This document shows positions 54,004 to 64,000 of a stretch of DNA of 64,000 nucleotides, in pieces. The notes under the pieces were generated by a model. It was not told where the DNA came from and ran no database searches. It saw nothing but the letters and a program-made list of their open reading frames with translations. How positions within the stretch are numbered: position 1 is the stretch's first letter; each line of letters begins with the position of its first letter. A program made the position numbers and the translations under genes. The DNA comes from Bacteroidaceae bacterium (GTDB lineage Bacteria; Bacteroidota; Bacteroidia; Bacteroidales; Bacteroidaceae): the NCBI GenBank assembly GCA_017451695.1, contig JAFTNW010000004.1, positions 1-64,000 of the forward strand, written 5' to 3'.

Positions 54004-54729
54004 ATGTTCGCAGCACACGCACTCATATTCCTTTTATCCATAGCCGCCAGCTTCATACAAAGAGCCAGCGGCTTTGGGTTCGGAATATTTGTGATGATGT
54101 TCTTCCCCTTCATCCTGCCGTCTTACGGCGAAGCCACCACCCTGTCGGGGCTGCTTGCCGGCACAACCGCACTATTCATAACAGTGCGCCACTACAAGCA
54201 GATATGCTGGCGCAGCGTGGCGATAATCATCCTTTTTAATATTATAGCATCCTACTTTGCCATAGAATTCATATCCTCCATTGGCAATGAAACAATGAAA
54301 CGCTGCCTGGGTGTGGCCTTGGTGGCAGTGTCGCTCTATTTCCTCTTTTGGGAAAACAAGATATCGCTACTGCTGCAATCTAAAGCGGCACGCGCCGTCA
54401 TAGGCACAATCAGTGGCATAATGGGTGGAATGTTCGCCATGCCCGGGCCACCTGTTGTACTCTATTGCATTGGAGCCATAAAGGACAAAATGCAGTACAT
54501 GGCCACACTGCAAGCCCTTTCGGTGGTATTTAATCTGTTCTACACCACATTCCGCATAAAGGCAGGCTTTTTAACAGACAGCACCCTCGCCTATTGGGCC
54601 ATAGGCTGCGGAGGCATACTCATCGGCTCGCTCATTGGTGCATGGTGTTTCAAAAGAATAAGCCGCCACACGCTTAAAAAAGCAGTCTGCATTCTCATGA
54701 TTATAAGCGGTATAATCGCTATTTTATAA
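54004..54729 (+). CDS. TauE/SafE-family sulfite/organosulfur exporter-like protein, 241 aa
   Basis: A membrane protein with about seven to eight hydrophobic segments. The family repeat is seen as AASFIQRASGFGFGIFVMMFFPFI (N half, in full ~residues 10-33) and GTISGIMGGMFAMPGPPVVLY (C half, ~136-156). The substrate is unknown; TauE/SafE proteins are linked to sulfite, sulfoacetate or metal export. It follows argF' by 5 bases. Confidence 0.88.
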   Translation: MFAAHALIFLLSIAASFIQRASGFGFGIFVMMFFPFILPSYGEATTLSGLLAGTTALFITVRHYKQICWRSVAIIILFNIIASYFAIEFISSIGNETMKRCLGVALVAVSLYFLFWENKISLLLQSKAARAVIGTISGIMGGMFAMPGPPVVLYCIGAIKDKMQYMATLQALSVVFNLFYTTFRIKAGFLTDSTLAYWAIGCGGILIGSLIGAWCFKRISRHTLKKAVCILMIISGIIAIL

Positions 54730-54777
54730 CCGCTACGGCAACTTTTTTCACACAAAACAGAGCTTTTAACCTTTATT

Positions 54778-54845
54778 AACTATAAAAATTAGTTTACCAA
54801 CTAAAAATTATAGTTATTTGCACTCAACTAAAAAATATAGTTGAG
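54778..54845 (+). promoter_or_regulatory. Three operators and promoter region of blaI
   Basis: AACTA-N7-TAGTT occurs three times: 54778-54794, 54799-54815 and 54826-54842 (the last extends to CTCAACTA...TAGTTGAG, 54823-54845). The first two centres are 21 bases apart and the third 27 further. A -7-like GTTATTTGC (54813-54821) lies between sites two and three. This is the expected layout for a winged-helix repressor controlling its own gene. Confidence 0.8.
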
Positions 54846-54860
54846 CAAAACACCTGTATT

Positions 54861-55223
54861 ATGAATAAAGGATTAACGAAAAGAGAAGAGGAGATAATGA
54901 ATATCTTCTGGGCAAAAGGTCCCCTGTTTGTGAAAGAGCTTATACCGTTTTTCGACGAGCCCAAGCCACACATAAACACCCTATCGACCATAGTACGCGG
55001 GCTGGAAGAAAAAGGATACATAGCCCACAAGGCATACGGCAACACATACCAATACTATGCAGCCGTGAGCAAGAATGAATATGGAAGAAAGAGTTTGAAG
55101 AATATAGTGAGCCAATACTTCAAGAACTCCTATCTCGGTGCGGTGTCATCGCTTGTTGAGGAGGAGAAGATTTCTCTCGAAGAGCTCACCGAACTGATTG
55201 AAAAGGTAAAAAAACAGAAATAG
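54861..55223 (+). CDS. BlaI/MecI/CopY-family transcriptional repressor, 120 aa
   Basis: A winged-helix DNA-binding repressor. Residues ~5-75 form the winged helix (LTKREEEIMNIFWAKGPLFVKEL, then PHINTLSTIVRGLEEKGYIAHKAYGNTYQYYA); the C-terminal ~45 residues are the helical dimer domain. It lies 70 bases before an M56 receptor gene, the partner that in BlaR/MecR systems causes cleavage of the repressor. Three identical dyads just upstream are its likely binding sites, giving autoregulation. No beta-lactamase or other target gene is next to it. Confidence 0.94.
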   Translation: MNKGLTKREEEIMNIFWAKGPLFVKELIPFFDEPKPHINTLSTIVRGLEEKGYIAHKAYGNTYQYYAAVSKNEYGRKSLKNIVSQYFKNSYLGAVSSLVEEEKISLEELTELIEKVKKQK

Positions 55224-55292
55224 ATTACTTATTTGATTAAGTTTATCTCTTTATACGCAAACTAAAAGTTTTCTCATTCGATAACACCTTCT

Positions 55293-57326
55293 ATGGAAGC
55301 ACTCCTTATATATCTATTGAAATCGGCCACACTGCTCACCGTGTTTGTGGCACTATTTGTGGCACTTATGCAGCAAGAGACATACCACAGGCTCAACCGC
55401 TTCACCCTGCTTGCAATTATTGCCCTTTCGCTTGCGCTGCCGTTTGTAAATTTAGGCATAGAGACACCCTTCTCACGCCTTTTTGCCCAAGAGCCCGCAC
55501 CCGTTGCAGAAAAAACAAGCAATGAGATTGCAAGCACGGAAATACTCCCTATCGCACAAGCTGTGCCCACAGAAGCAACCACCCCAATCAATTGGGGCAA
55601 CGTGGCTGCAGCTATATATATAGCGGGAGTCATTGCGTTGCTTGTGCGCCTTGTTTTTATGTATGCAGGGCTTGCAAGAACCATTAAGCGAGGCACACCC
55701 ACCCCCGCAGAGCCATACACAAACGAGAAGATAAAACTGCGTGTAAGAGAGGAAGAGGAGATAAAGCCGTTCAGCTGGTTCCGCCATGTGGTTATAAACA
55801 GAACCGACCTGCAAGAGAGCGGGCGTGAGATTCTCACCCACGAGGCAGCACACGCACGCTCGCTCCACTCAATGGACATAATCATTATAGACCTTCTTAT
55901 ACTGCTGCAATGGTTTAACCCCATGGCATGGTTCACCAAATACTGCATGAAGAACATCCACGAATACGAAGCCGACGAGGCAGTGATAAACAGCGGAACC
56001 AATGTAGAACGATACCAGCAAATGATAATAAAAAAAGCCGTTGGCGCAAGGCTCTACTCTATTGCCAACAGCTTTAATCACAGTTCAACTTATAAACGTA
56101 TAACTATGATGTGTAAGAAAAAATCGAACAAGTGGAGGTGTACAAAAGCACTGTACATACTCCCTGCGGCAGCAATTGCCGCGCTGCTCTTTTCGCAGCC
56201 CGAGAGTGTAAACGCCATCGAGCAACCGAGCGATGGCAAAGTTACGGAATTTGTTGCAAACAACCAAACGGAACTGCCTGCAACCGCACCAAGCGAGAGC
56301 ACCGCAAACAGGCGCAAGGTGGCAGCAGTGGGCGAGGTTAAGCACACACAACCGAGCGACACAACATTGGTATATCAGGTGGTGGAGCAGATGCCGGAAT
56401 TCCCCGGCGGCACAAATGGGATGATGACATTCCTACGCAACAGCATCATCTACCCACAGGAGGCGCGCGATGCCAATATACAAGGTAAATGCTTTGTAAC
56501 CTTTGTTGTAGATAGCAACGGCAAGATAAAGGATGCCCGCGTACAAAAAAGCAGCGGCAACGAGGCACTCGACAAAGAGAGCGTGCGCGTGGTCGAGAGC
56601 ATGCCATGCTGGACACCCGGCAAGCAGAATGGCAAGAACGTGGCGGTGCAATACACCCTGCCCATTATGTTCCGCTTGCAAGGCACTCCACAGCCCAAAG
56701 CAAACAACGATATGCTGTTGCTGGACAGAGTGTTGCTGAACAGAGAGTCGCCCCTGCTTATCATAAACGGTGCGATATATGAGGGCAATGCGGGCATCAT
56801 CAGCAACATAAAGGAAGAGGATATTGAGAGTGTAAACGTTCTTGAGGAGGGAGCGGCTACAAAACTATATGGCGAAAAGGGCAAATACGGCGCCATCGTG
56901 CTTGAACTTAAAAAGCACACACTGTTCGACCCAAAGAGCTTTACCTACGACGATGCAAGCAGCAGCAAAGAGCCGCAAATGTACCAATTTAATATAGGTA
57001 TAAAACAAGGCGATGCGACACCGGTAAAATTCGACACCCCGGGAGCAGAGTTCATTGGAGATACAAGCGACCTGCAACTTGGCAACAGAAAGGCGGTGCT
57101 TGAGAGCGGGCTCAGCGAAGGGAGTGTTACAATAGAATTCAATGTGGAGACCGACGGCAGCATCACATTTGCCAAGGTAACAAAGAGCTCGGGCAACAAC
57201 GCTGTGGATAGCGAGGCATTAGCACTCATCTACAACACCCAGAAGAAATGGAAACCCGCCACAAAGGATGGCAAGCCCGTGCGTTCAAGGCCCTCATTGA
57301 CACTCACCTTCTCAAAAAAGAGATAA
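55293..57326 (+). CDS. M56 (BlaR1-type) metallopeptidase fused to TonB C-terminal domains, 677 aa
   Basis: A membrane protease-receptor. Membrane segments are near residues 4-25, 36-55, 103-126 and 284-301. The zinc site HEAAH (183-187) and HEYEAD (223-228) lie in the cytoplasmic loop between segments three and four, as in BlaR1. Instead of a beta-lactam-sensing domain the periplasmic part has a TonB C-terminal domain (~358-462, MPEFPGGTNGMMTFL...SMPCWTPGKQNGKNV), a stretch resembling a TonB-receptor plug (~475-550, EDIESVNVLEEGAATKLYG) and a second, degenerate TonB-type domain (~585-677). With the adjacent repressor it forms a signalling pair whose signal is unknown. M56-TonB fusions are common in Bacteroidetes. 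Confidence 0.92.
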   Translation: MEALLIYLLKSATLLTVFVALFVALMQQETYHRLNRFTLLAIIALSLALPFVNLGIETPFSRLFAQEPAPVAEKTSNEIASTEILPIAQAVPTEATTPINWGNVAAAIYIAGVIALLVRLVFMYAGLARTIKRGTPTPAEPYTNEKIKLRVREEEEIKPFSWFRHVVINRTDLQESGREILTHEAAHARSLHSMDIIIIDLLILLQWFNPMAWFTKYCMKNIHEYEADEAVINSGTNVERYQQMIIKKAVGARLYSIANSFNHSSTYKRITMMCKKKSNKWRCTKALYILPAAAIAALLFSQPESVNAIEQPSDGKVTEFVANNQTELPATAPSESTANRRKVAAVGEVKHTQPSDTTLVYQVVEQMPEFPGGTNGMMTFLRNSIIYPQEARDANIQGKCFVTFVVDSNGKIKDARVQKSSGNEALDKESVRVVESMPCWTPGKQNGKNVAVQYTLPIMFRLQGTPQPKANNDMLLLDRVLLNRESPLLIINGAIYEGNAGIISNIKEEDIESVNVLEEGAATKLYGEKGKYGAIVLELKKHTLFDPKSFTYDDASSSKEPQMYQFNIGIKQGDATPVKFDTPGAEFIGDTSDLQLGNRKAVLESGLSEGSVTIEFNVETDGSITFAKVTKSSGNNAVDSEALALIYNTQKKWKPATKDGKPVRSRPSLTLTFSKKR

Positions 57327-57361
57327 AGGAGGTACAAACAAAAAATCATAACGTAAAAAAC

Positions 57362-57399
57362 AATTATGGCGGTCAAAATTCCCTTTGACCGCCATAATT
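57362..57399. terminator. Bidirectional terminator between M56-TonB gene and rarA
   Basis: A perfect 16-bp stem (57362-57377 with 57384-57399) with a 6-base loop lies between the convergent genes. Confidence 0.85.
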
Positions 57400-57405
57400 A
57401 TATTA

Positions 57406-58686
57406 CTATTTGGAAAACTTCCTATCATCGCCCCAGCAGAAATTCATCCAAGCTTTGGTCTTTTGCTCGGCGGGATTGTCCTGTGGCTGCCAAAAAGAGA
57501 AATTGCGGCCATCATCGGGCAGGAATTGTTGCTTGACAAAATGGTTGGGATAGTCGTGGCTGTATTTATAACCATCGGAATAGCCGAGTTCCTTCATTAG
57601 TTTTGTGGGGGCATTGCGCAGGTGCAAGGGCACAGGCAGATTACCCGTTTCGCGCACCTTTTCAAGCGCGCTGTTTATGCCCATGTATGCCGAATTGCTC
57701 TTGGGCGAGGTGGCAAGATAGACTGTGGCCTCGGCAAGGGGGATGCGCCCCTCGGGCCAGCCAATCTTCATAACAGCATCGAACGCAGCATTGGCAAGCA
57801 ACAGAGCGTTGGGGTTGGCAAGGCCTATATCCTCGGATGCCGATATTATGAGGCGGCGGGCAATAAATTCGGGTGCCTCGCCACCCTCTATCATGCGGGC
57901 AAGCCAATAGAGGGCCGCATCGGGGTCGCTGCCACGAATGGATTTTATGAAGGCCGAGATAATATCGTAGTGCATCTCGCCATCCTTGTCGTATGCAAGC
58001 GGGCTCTGTTGCAGGCACTGCACCACCTTGTCGTCGGTAACAACCACGGGCGAGGAGGAATCGGCCTCAACCACAAGTTCCAGGATATTAAGCAGCTTGC
58101 GCGCATCGCCACCGCTGTAACGCAGCATGGCATCGGTCTCTTGCAGGCGCACGCCACGGCTTTTGAGAGCCTCATCGGTGGTTATTGCATAGTTGAGCAA
58201 CTGCATGAGGTCCTCTTTTTCAAGGGATTTGAGCACGTATAGCTGGCAACGCGACAGCAAGGGGCGAATGACCTCGAACGAGGGGTTCTCGGTTGTTGCA
58301 CCAATGAGGGTAACAACACCTGTCTCCACCGCACTCAACAAAGAATCCTGTTGCGACTTATTGAAACGATGAATCTCGTCGATAAAGAGTATTGCACCGC
58401 CACCCGAAAAGAGGGGCGAGTTTTTTGCTTTGTCAATAACCTCGCGCACCTCCTTTACACCCGACGATACAGCGTTGAGGGTGTAGAAGGGGCGGTTGAG
58501 TTTATGGGCTATTATCTTGGCTATGGTGGTTTTTCCCGTACCGGGAGGGCCCCACATGATGAACGAGAGGATGCGCCCCGAGTCTATCATGCGACGCAGC
58601 ACGGCACCCTCGCCAACGAGGTGCTGCTGCCCCACATAATTCTCGAACGAGGTTGGGCGCAAGCGTTCTGCAAGTGGTTTTGCCAT
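57406..58686 (-). CDS. rarA: Replication-associated recombination protein RarA (MgsA), 426 aa
   Basis: An AAA+ ATPase of the clamp-loader/RuvB type that acts at stalled replication forks. Walker A GPPGTGKT (46-53), Walker B ILFIDEIHRFN and sensor 1 GATTENPSFEV are clear. The C-terminal tetramer region is complete (ALYWLARMIEGGEAPEFIARRLI, SDGYKYSHDYPNHFV). It starts 16 bases after fhs and is probably co-transcribed with it. Confidence 0.95.
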   Translation of the reverse strand: MAKPLAERLRPTSFENYVGQQHLVGEGAVLRRMIDSGRILSFIMWGPPGTGKTTIAKIIAHKLNRPFYTLNAVSSGVKEVREVIDKAKNSPLFSGGGAILFIDEIHRFNKSQQDSLLSAVETGVVTLIGATTENPSFEVIRPLLSRCQLYVLKSLEKEDLMQLLNYAITTDEALKSRGVRLQETDAMLRYSGGDARKLLNILELVVEADSSSPVVVTDDKVVQCLQQSPLAYDKDGEMHYDIISAFIKSIRGSDPDAALYWLARMIEGGEAPEFIARRLIISASEDIGLANPNALLLANAAFDAVMKIGWPEGRIPLAEATVYLATSPKSNSAYMGINSALEKVRETGNLPVPLHLRNAPTKLMKELGYSDGYKYSHDYPNHFVKQQFLPDDGRNFSFWQPQDNPAEQKTKAWMNFCWGDDRKFSK

Positions 58687-58702
58687 AGCCTTCTATTATA
58701 AT

Positions 58703-60364
58703 TTAGCTGAGACCGACAATCTCGCCGTTTACATAATCGATGTGGTTGGCTTGCGGGTCTTTGGGCAGGCCGGGCATGCGGATGATGTCGCCGGCAATAG
58801 CTACTATCATTTCGGCACCGGCATTGAGCACCACGTCGCGTATCTGCAAGTTGAAGCCTTTGACGGCACCATACTGCTTGGCATCGGCACTGAACGAGAA
58901 TTGTGTCTTTGCAATGCACACGGGGAAGGCCGACATACCGAGTTTCTCGGCAAGTTTTATGCGGTCCATGGCGGGCTTTGCAAATGTAACAGATGCCGCA
59001 CCGTAGATATTCTTGGCAACCTTCTCTATTTTTGTGGCAATGGCATCCTCGTCGCTGTATGTAAATTGCAGTTTCTTAGAGGGATTGTTGGCTATTGTAT
59101 CAACCACAATCTGCGCCATCTCAACAGCACCCTCGCCACCCTGTGCAAAGGCGTTGTTTATAACGAAAGGCAAGCCGAGCTCCTGCTCCACGTGAGCACG
59201 CAGGAGAGCCATCTCCTCGTCGGTGTCGGTAGCAAAGCGGTTGAACACTACGATAACCGACTGACCAAATGATTGAAGATTGGCAACGTGGCGGTCGAGA
59301 TTGGCAAGACCGTTGCGCAAGCCATCCATATCGGGCTCTTTAATCTTATCGAGCTCCACTCCACCATGCATCTTCAAGCCCTGCGCGGTGGCAACAATCA
59401 CTGTTGCATCGGGCTGCAAACCACTCTTGCGGCAGAGTATATTATAGAACTTCTCTGCACCCAAGTCGGCGCCGAAGCCCGCCTCGGTAATTGTATATTC
59501 GCTGTGGGCAAGGGCCATTTTGGTTGCAAGCTGCGAGTTACAGCCATGAGCAATATTGGCAAAGGGACCACCGTGAACTACAGCGGGAGTATTCTCGGTT
59601 GTCTGCACCAGGTTAGGCTGGATGGCATCCTTCAAGAGCACCATGATGGAGCCGGCAACGCCAAGGTCCTTAACAGTGAAGGGGGCACCGTCGTAGGTGT
59701 ATCCCAAGAGGATATTTTCGATGCGGCGGCGCAAATCGTTCTCGTCGGAAGCAAGGCACAGAATAGCCATAAGCTCCGATGCCGGGGTGATATCGAAACC
59801 AGCCTGCTCCACAAGGCCGTTGGTGGCGGGGCCCACGCCTGTGATTATGGAGCGCAGCGAGCGGTCATTAACATCGAGCACACGACGCCACAGAATCTCT
59901 TTGAGGCCGAAGCCCTCTTTTGCATGCTGATAGAGATAGTTATCGAGCAAAGCAGAAATCATATTGTGGGCCGATGTAATTGCGTGGAAGTCGCCTGTAA
60001 AGTGCAGATTTATTTTCTCCATGGGGAGTACCTGTGCATAACCACCACCGGCAGCACCACCCTTCATGCCGAAGCAGGGGCCGAGCGAGGGCTCGCGAAG
60101 AGCAACAACAGCCTTCTTGCCAATCTTATTAAGACCAAGCGCAAGGCCTATGGATACTGTGGTTTTGCCAATACCGGCACGGGTAGCAGTGATGGCAGTA
60201 ACAAGAATAAGCTTGCCCTTCTGCTCGCCAATGAGGCTCAAAGGCAATTTTGCGATGTACTTACCATAGTGTTCGAGGTCGTCGGCGGCAATACCCATCT
60301 TGGCTGCCACATTCTCAATACGCTGGAGCTCAGTTTCGTGAGCAATTTGAATGTCACTCTTCAT
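58703..60364 (-). CDS. fhs: Formate-tetrahydrofolate ligase
   Basis: Makes 10-formyltetrahydrofolate from formate, THF and ATP, feeding one-carbon units to purine and other syntheses. The 553 residues contain [28 protein letters not shown] and [16 protein letters not shown], both highly conserved. The ATP loop reads [12 protein letters not shown] (residues 60-71) where many bacteria have TPTPAGEGKTT, so it carries several changes while keeping GKTT. It heads a two-gene transcript with rarA and is divergent from glnS. Confidence 0.96.
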   Translation of the reverse strand: MKSDIQIAHETELQRIENVAAKMGIAADDLEHYGKYIAKLPLSLIGEQKGKLILVTAITATRAGIGKTTVSIGLALGLNKIGKKAVVALREPSLGPCFGMKGGAAGGGYAQVLPMEKINLHFTGDFHAITSAHNMISALLDNYLYQHAKEGFGLKEILWRRVLDVNDRSLRSIITGVGPATNGLVEQAGFDITPASELMAILCLASDENDLRRRIENILLGYTYDGAPFTVKDLGVAGSIMVLLKDAIQPNLVQTTENTPAVVHGGPFANIAHGCNSQLATKMALAHSEYTITEAGFGADLGAEKFYNILCRKSGLQPDATVIVATAQGLKMHGGVELDKIKEPDMDGLRNGLANLDRHVANLQSFGQSVIVVFNRFATDTDEEMALLRAHVEQELGLPFVINNAFAQGGEGAVEMAQIVVDTIANNPSKKLQFTYSDEDAIATKIEKVAKNIYGAASVTFAKPAMDRIKLAEKLGMSAFPVCIAKTQFSFSADAKQYGAVKGFNLQIRDVVLNAGAEMIVAIAGDIIRMPGLPKDPQANHIDYVNGEIVGLS

Positions 60365-60408
60365 AGTCTTTTATTTTGTGTGATTATAATTTTCCTTGTT
60401 TACAAGCG

Positions 60409-60416
60409 CGAAGATA
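60409..60416 (-). promoter_or_regulatory. Candidate -7 box (TATCTTCG variant) for fhs
   Basis: On the minus strand TATCTTCGC lies 45 bases before the start; same sequence as the boxes before porQ and argF'. No clear -33 box. Confidence 0.4.
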
Positions 60417-60488
60417 ACACTTTAAGTCCGAAAAATAAAGAGATTTCGAAATGTTATAAAAAATACCCGCTATTTCCATTTTTTATGC

Positions 60489-60496
60489 TAATTTTG
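60489..60496 (+). promoter_or_regulatory. Candidate -7 box for glnS
   Basis: TAATTTTG lies 56 bases before the start. No TTTG was found at the expected distance upstream. Confidence 0.4.
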
Positions 60497-60552
60497 TAAA
60501 TTGTTCGGCAAAGACCGATATAAACAAAGAAAACAAATTAAAACGATATAAT

Positions 60553-62295
<1,743 letters not shown>

Positions 62296-62304
62296 CAACG
62301 AACA

Positions 62305-63708
62305 ATGGACAACAAAGGATACTTTGATTCACCGGAATTCCGCGAACTTTTACAAAGATATGAGCAGGCAGCAGAATCGGGCGCCTGCTCATATTTCGCT
62401 ATGGAGGAACTGCGCGACTTGGAGGCATACTACATATTCCAGGACAGCCCCCTCATGGCCGAGGATGTGTTTGAGCTTGCAAAACGGTTGCACCCCGACT
62501 CACCCGACCTCATAAAAATGGAAGTAAAGCTATCGTTGAGCAAAGACGAGCCCGAGGTGGCCCTCGTACTGCTTGAGGGAATTGCGACACCACACGACGA
62601 CGAGACCAACCTGCTCTTTGCCGAGACCTTCATTGCCTTGAAAGATTACAGAGAGGCACACGACATTATAATAGACCTGCTAAACCAACCCAAAATAACA
62701 AAAGATACCGCATGCGATGCGCTGGAACTGCTGCTCGACGGCGGATTTGCACAAGAAGCCTTGCGGATTACCGAATATGCCCTGCAAGAAAACCCGCACG
62801 AAAAATGTTTTTGGGAGATAAAGGCAGAGTGCCTCATAGAACTGCAAAACACAAATGCGGCAATAAACATATACAACAAGCTGATAGACAGCGACCCCTA
62901 CTCCACATTCTATTGGGAGCAACTTGCCCACATATACTACATGGTAAACAAATACGGCAGGGCAATAGAGTGCTTTGAATACGAACTTGCAATAGGCGAG
63001 GAGATTGAATATGCCAACATGATGCAGGGCTACTGCTACTACTTTCTGCACAACTACGGCAAGGCGCAAGGGATATTCGCGCAGCTTGCACAGAAATACC
63101 CATCGTCGGCAATGCCACGATTTTACATAGCTCTGTGCCAATATGCCACAGGCGAAAGAGAAAAAGCACTTAAAGGATTTGAGGATGTGGCCCACACTTG
63201 CGACAACGACAGCATAGAAGCGATGCTGGCACGCATAAACCGCGCAATAATAATGAGCAAGATGGGGAACAGCGAAGGTGCCGCCGGCGCCATTTCGCTT
63301 GCGCTTGTAATGCACCCCGAGCAGATGAAGCAGCTGCTTATAGACGGCGGGGAGCTGTATGAACTGCGCGACAAAGAGAATCTCACCTTCAAGGAGATGA
63401 ATATCATCGACATAAAGGAGTGGAGCCAAGAGGAGGAGTTGCTTGCCCTTGCAAGGCACCTCATAAAATACAAGCATTGGAGAATAGCCAAGAGCGTACT
63501 GCTCTATGCACGCCCCGACGATGGCGACACCGCCGACTTCGATGCCTGCATAGCATACACCATGCACAACGAAGGAGAAGAGAGCGACATGCGCCCATAC
63601 ATAGAGAGCGCACTGAATGGGAAATCGGATTTGCTCTTTGAACTATTCGGGCTCATTTATGATGCAGACATAAGCTGCGATGAATTTATTGCAAGCATAA
63701 AAAAATAG
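62305..63708 (+). CDS. Tetratricopeptide repeat protein, 467 aa
   Basis: A soluble helical-repeat protein without signal peptide. TPR-like units are visible, for example at residues ~146-175 (GFAQEALRITEYALQENPHEKCFW in part), ~180-212 (ECLIELQNTNAAINIYNKLIDSDPYS), ~214-245 (YYMVNKYGRAIECFEYELAIGEE) and ~248-280 (GYCYYFLHNYGKAQGIFAQLAQKYPS in part). The function is unknown; TPR proteins act as protein-binding scaffolds. It lies 9 bases after glnS and is probably transcribed with it. Confidence 0.88.
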   Translation: MDNKGYFDSPEFRELLQRYEQAAESGACSYFAMEELRDLEAYYIFQDSPLMAEDVFELAKRLHPDSPDLIKMEVKLSLSKDEPEVALVLLEGIATPHDDETNLLFAETFIALKDYREAHDIIIDLLNQPKITKDTACDALELLLDGGFAQEALRITEYALQENPHEKCFWEIKAECLIELQNTNAAINIYNKLIDSDPYSTFYWEQLAHIYYMVNKYGRAIECFEYELAIGEEIEYANMMQGYCYYFLHNYGKAQGIFAQLAQKYPSSAMPRFYIALCQYATGEREKALKGFEDVAHTCDNDSIEAMLARINRAIIMSKMGNSEGAAGAISLALVMHPEQMKQLLIDGGELYELRDKENLTFKEMNIIDIKEWSQEEELLALARHLIKYKHWRIAKSVLLYARPDDGDTADFDACIAYTMHNEGEESDMRPYIESALNGKSDLLFELFGLIYDADISCDEFIASIKK

Positions 63709-63733
63709 AGCCGCGGCTCTATTTTTTTATGCT
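63694..63733. terminator. Bidirectional terminator, 40-bp palindrome
   Basis: A perfect 40-base palindrome centred at CCGCGG with A7 and T7 tracts at either side of the stem lies between the convergent TPR and guanylyltransferase genes, overlapping the end of the TPR coding sequence. Confidence 0.9.
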
Positions 63734-63744
63734 CAATATATCTG

Positions 63745-64000
63745 TTACTTATCGGAGAACTCCTTTATACGATTCTCTTCGCTCATTTTACAGACAAGCA
63801 GATTGCCCTCATTTTCCGATATAATACAATTATCCATGCCTATAACCACCACACTCTTCATTCCGCGCGTGTTCACAATACAGCCATGTGTATCGCAGAA
63901 AGCCGTCTCGGATGCGCCGAGCGATGCATTGCCGTTAAGATCTTTCTGCACCTGATTGTGCAACGACACCCATGTGCCAAGGTCGCTCCAACCAAAATTA
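63745..64000 (-). CDS. manC: Mannose-1-phosphate guanylyltransferase, 3' part only
   Basis: The gene runs off the right edge of the window; only the last ~84 codons are present. The visible part begins NFGWSDLGTWVSLHNQV, the conserved end of the nucleotidyltransferase domain of GDP-mannose pyrophosphorylases, and continues through GCIVNTRGMKSVVVIGMDNCIISENEGNLLVCKM to the stop. The internal ATG at 63969 is not the start. The enzyme makes GDP-mannose for glycan synthesis. Confidence 0.85.
   Translation of the reverse strand, partial: NFGWSDLGTWVSLHNQVQKDLNGNASLGASETAFCDTHGCIVNTRGMKSVVVIGMDNCIISENEGNLLVCKMSEENRIKEFSDK

Noticed and set aside
55259..55271. Dyad AAACTAAAAGTTT between blaI and the M56 gene as a fourth operator
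   Set aside because: Its arms and spacing differ from AACTA-N7-TAGTT, so it does not fit the operator set.
60365..60552. Tetrahydrofolate riboswitch or T-box between fhs and glnS
   Set aside because: The 188-base gap shows no recognisable conserved motifs or terminator/antiterminator pair; only promoter-like boxes are visible.
63745..63969. Complete small gene starting at 63969
   Set aside because: The frame continues upstream to the window edge with conserved guanylyltransferase sequence, so the ATG is internal.

Overview
The window comes from a member of the Bacteroidales, probably a host-associated species near Prevotellaceae/Bacteroidaceae. The signs are TTTG-N19-21-TAnnTTTG promoters, very large secreted proteins ending in a type IX secretion (T9SS) type-A sorting tail, a PorQ gene, an N-succinylornithine transcarbamylase (the Bacteroides form of ArgF), a fused DAHP synthase/chorismate mutase, LptE next to a sigma-54 activator, and a BlaI/M56-TonB pair. 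No rRNA, tRNA, CRISPR array, integrase or intact insertion sequence was seen.

Layout. Bases 1-33000 are the accessory half. Four exported proteins carry T9SS-like tails: a 1955-residue lectin-like protein (751-6618), a 3141-residue GH89 alpha-N-acetylglucosaminidase (14052-23477), a 597-residue discoidin-like protein (24035-25828) and a 1427-residue GH36-like alpha-galactosidase/alpha-N-acetylgalactosaminidase (28611-32891). They look like surface enzymes and binders for mucin-type or similar glycans. Between them lie the ilvD-ilvB-ilvN-ilvC operon for valine/isoleucine synthesis and an AspT/YidE-type transporter. Nearly all the gaps in this half hold copies of a few interspersed non-coding repeats, a 104-bp tandem repeat and a 7-bp microsatellite. 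A 62-codon gene of the small MKKK-Y-AP type follows the 1955-residue gene.

Bases 33000-64000 are a compact housekeeping half in which I saw none of these repeats. A minus-strand run reads prenyl synthase - unknown - tatD - DAHP synthase/chorismate mutase - iron/cobalamin-type binding protein - FecCD permease, beside a TonB gene. Then come porQ-cmk-ispH-pfkA (+); sigma-54 activator-lptE-TPR protein-secG (-); a DASS/TrkA-C transporter (-); tamB, argF' and a TauE/SafE transporter (+); blaI and an M56-TonB receptor (+) behind three operators; fhs-rarA (-); glnS and a TPR protein (+); and the 3' end of a mannose-1-phosphate guanylyltransferase gene (-), cut by the window edge.

The strongest new observation is a complete ribosome-mediated attenuator before ilvD. 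It has a consensus promoter, a 21-codon leader peptide with ten Ile/Leu/Val codons, a terminator with a T run, and an antiterminator whose 5' arm overlaps the leader stop codon. Others worth a look are a 7-bp repeat (not a multiple of three) just before the T9SS tail of the 597-residue protein, the triple AACTA-N7-TAGTT operator before blaI, a beta module shared by the exported proteins, the small MKKK-type gene, and a possible ATA start for tamB.
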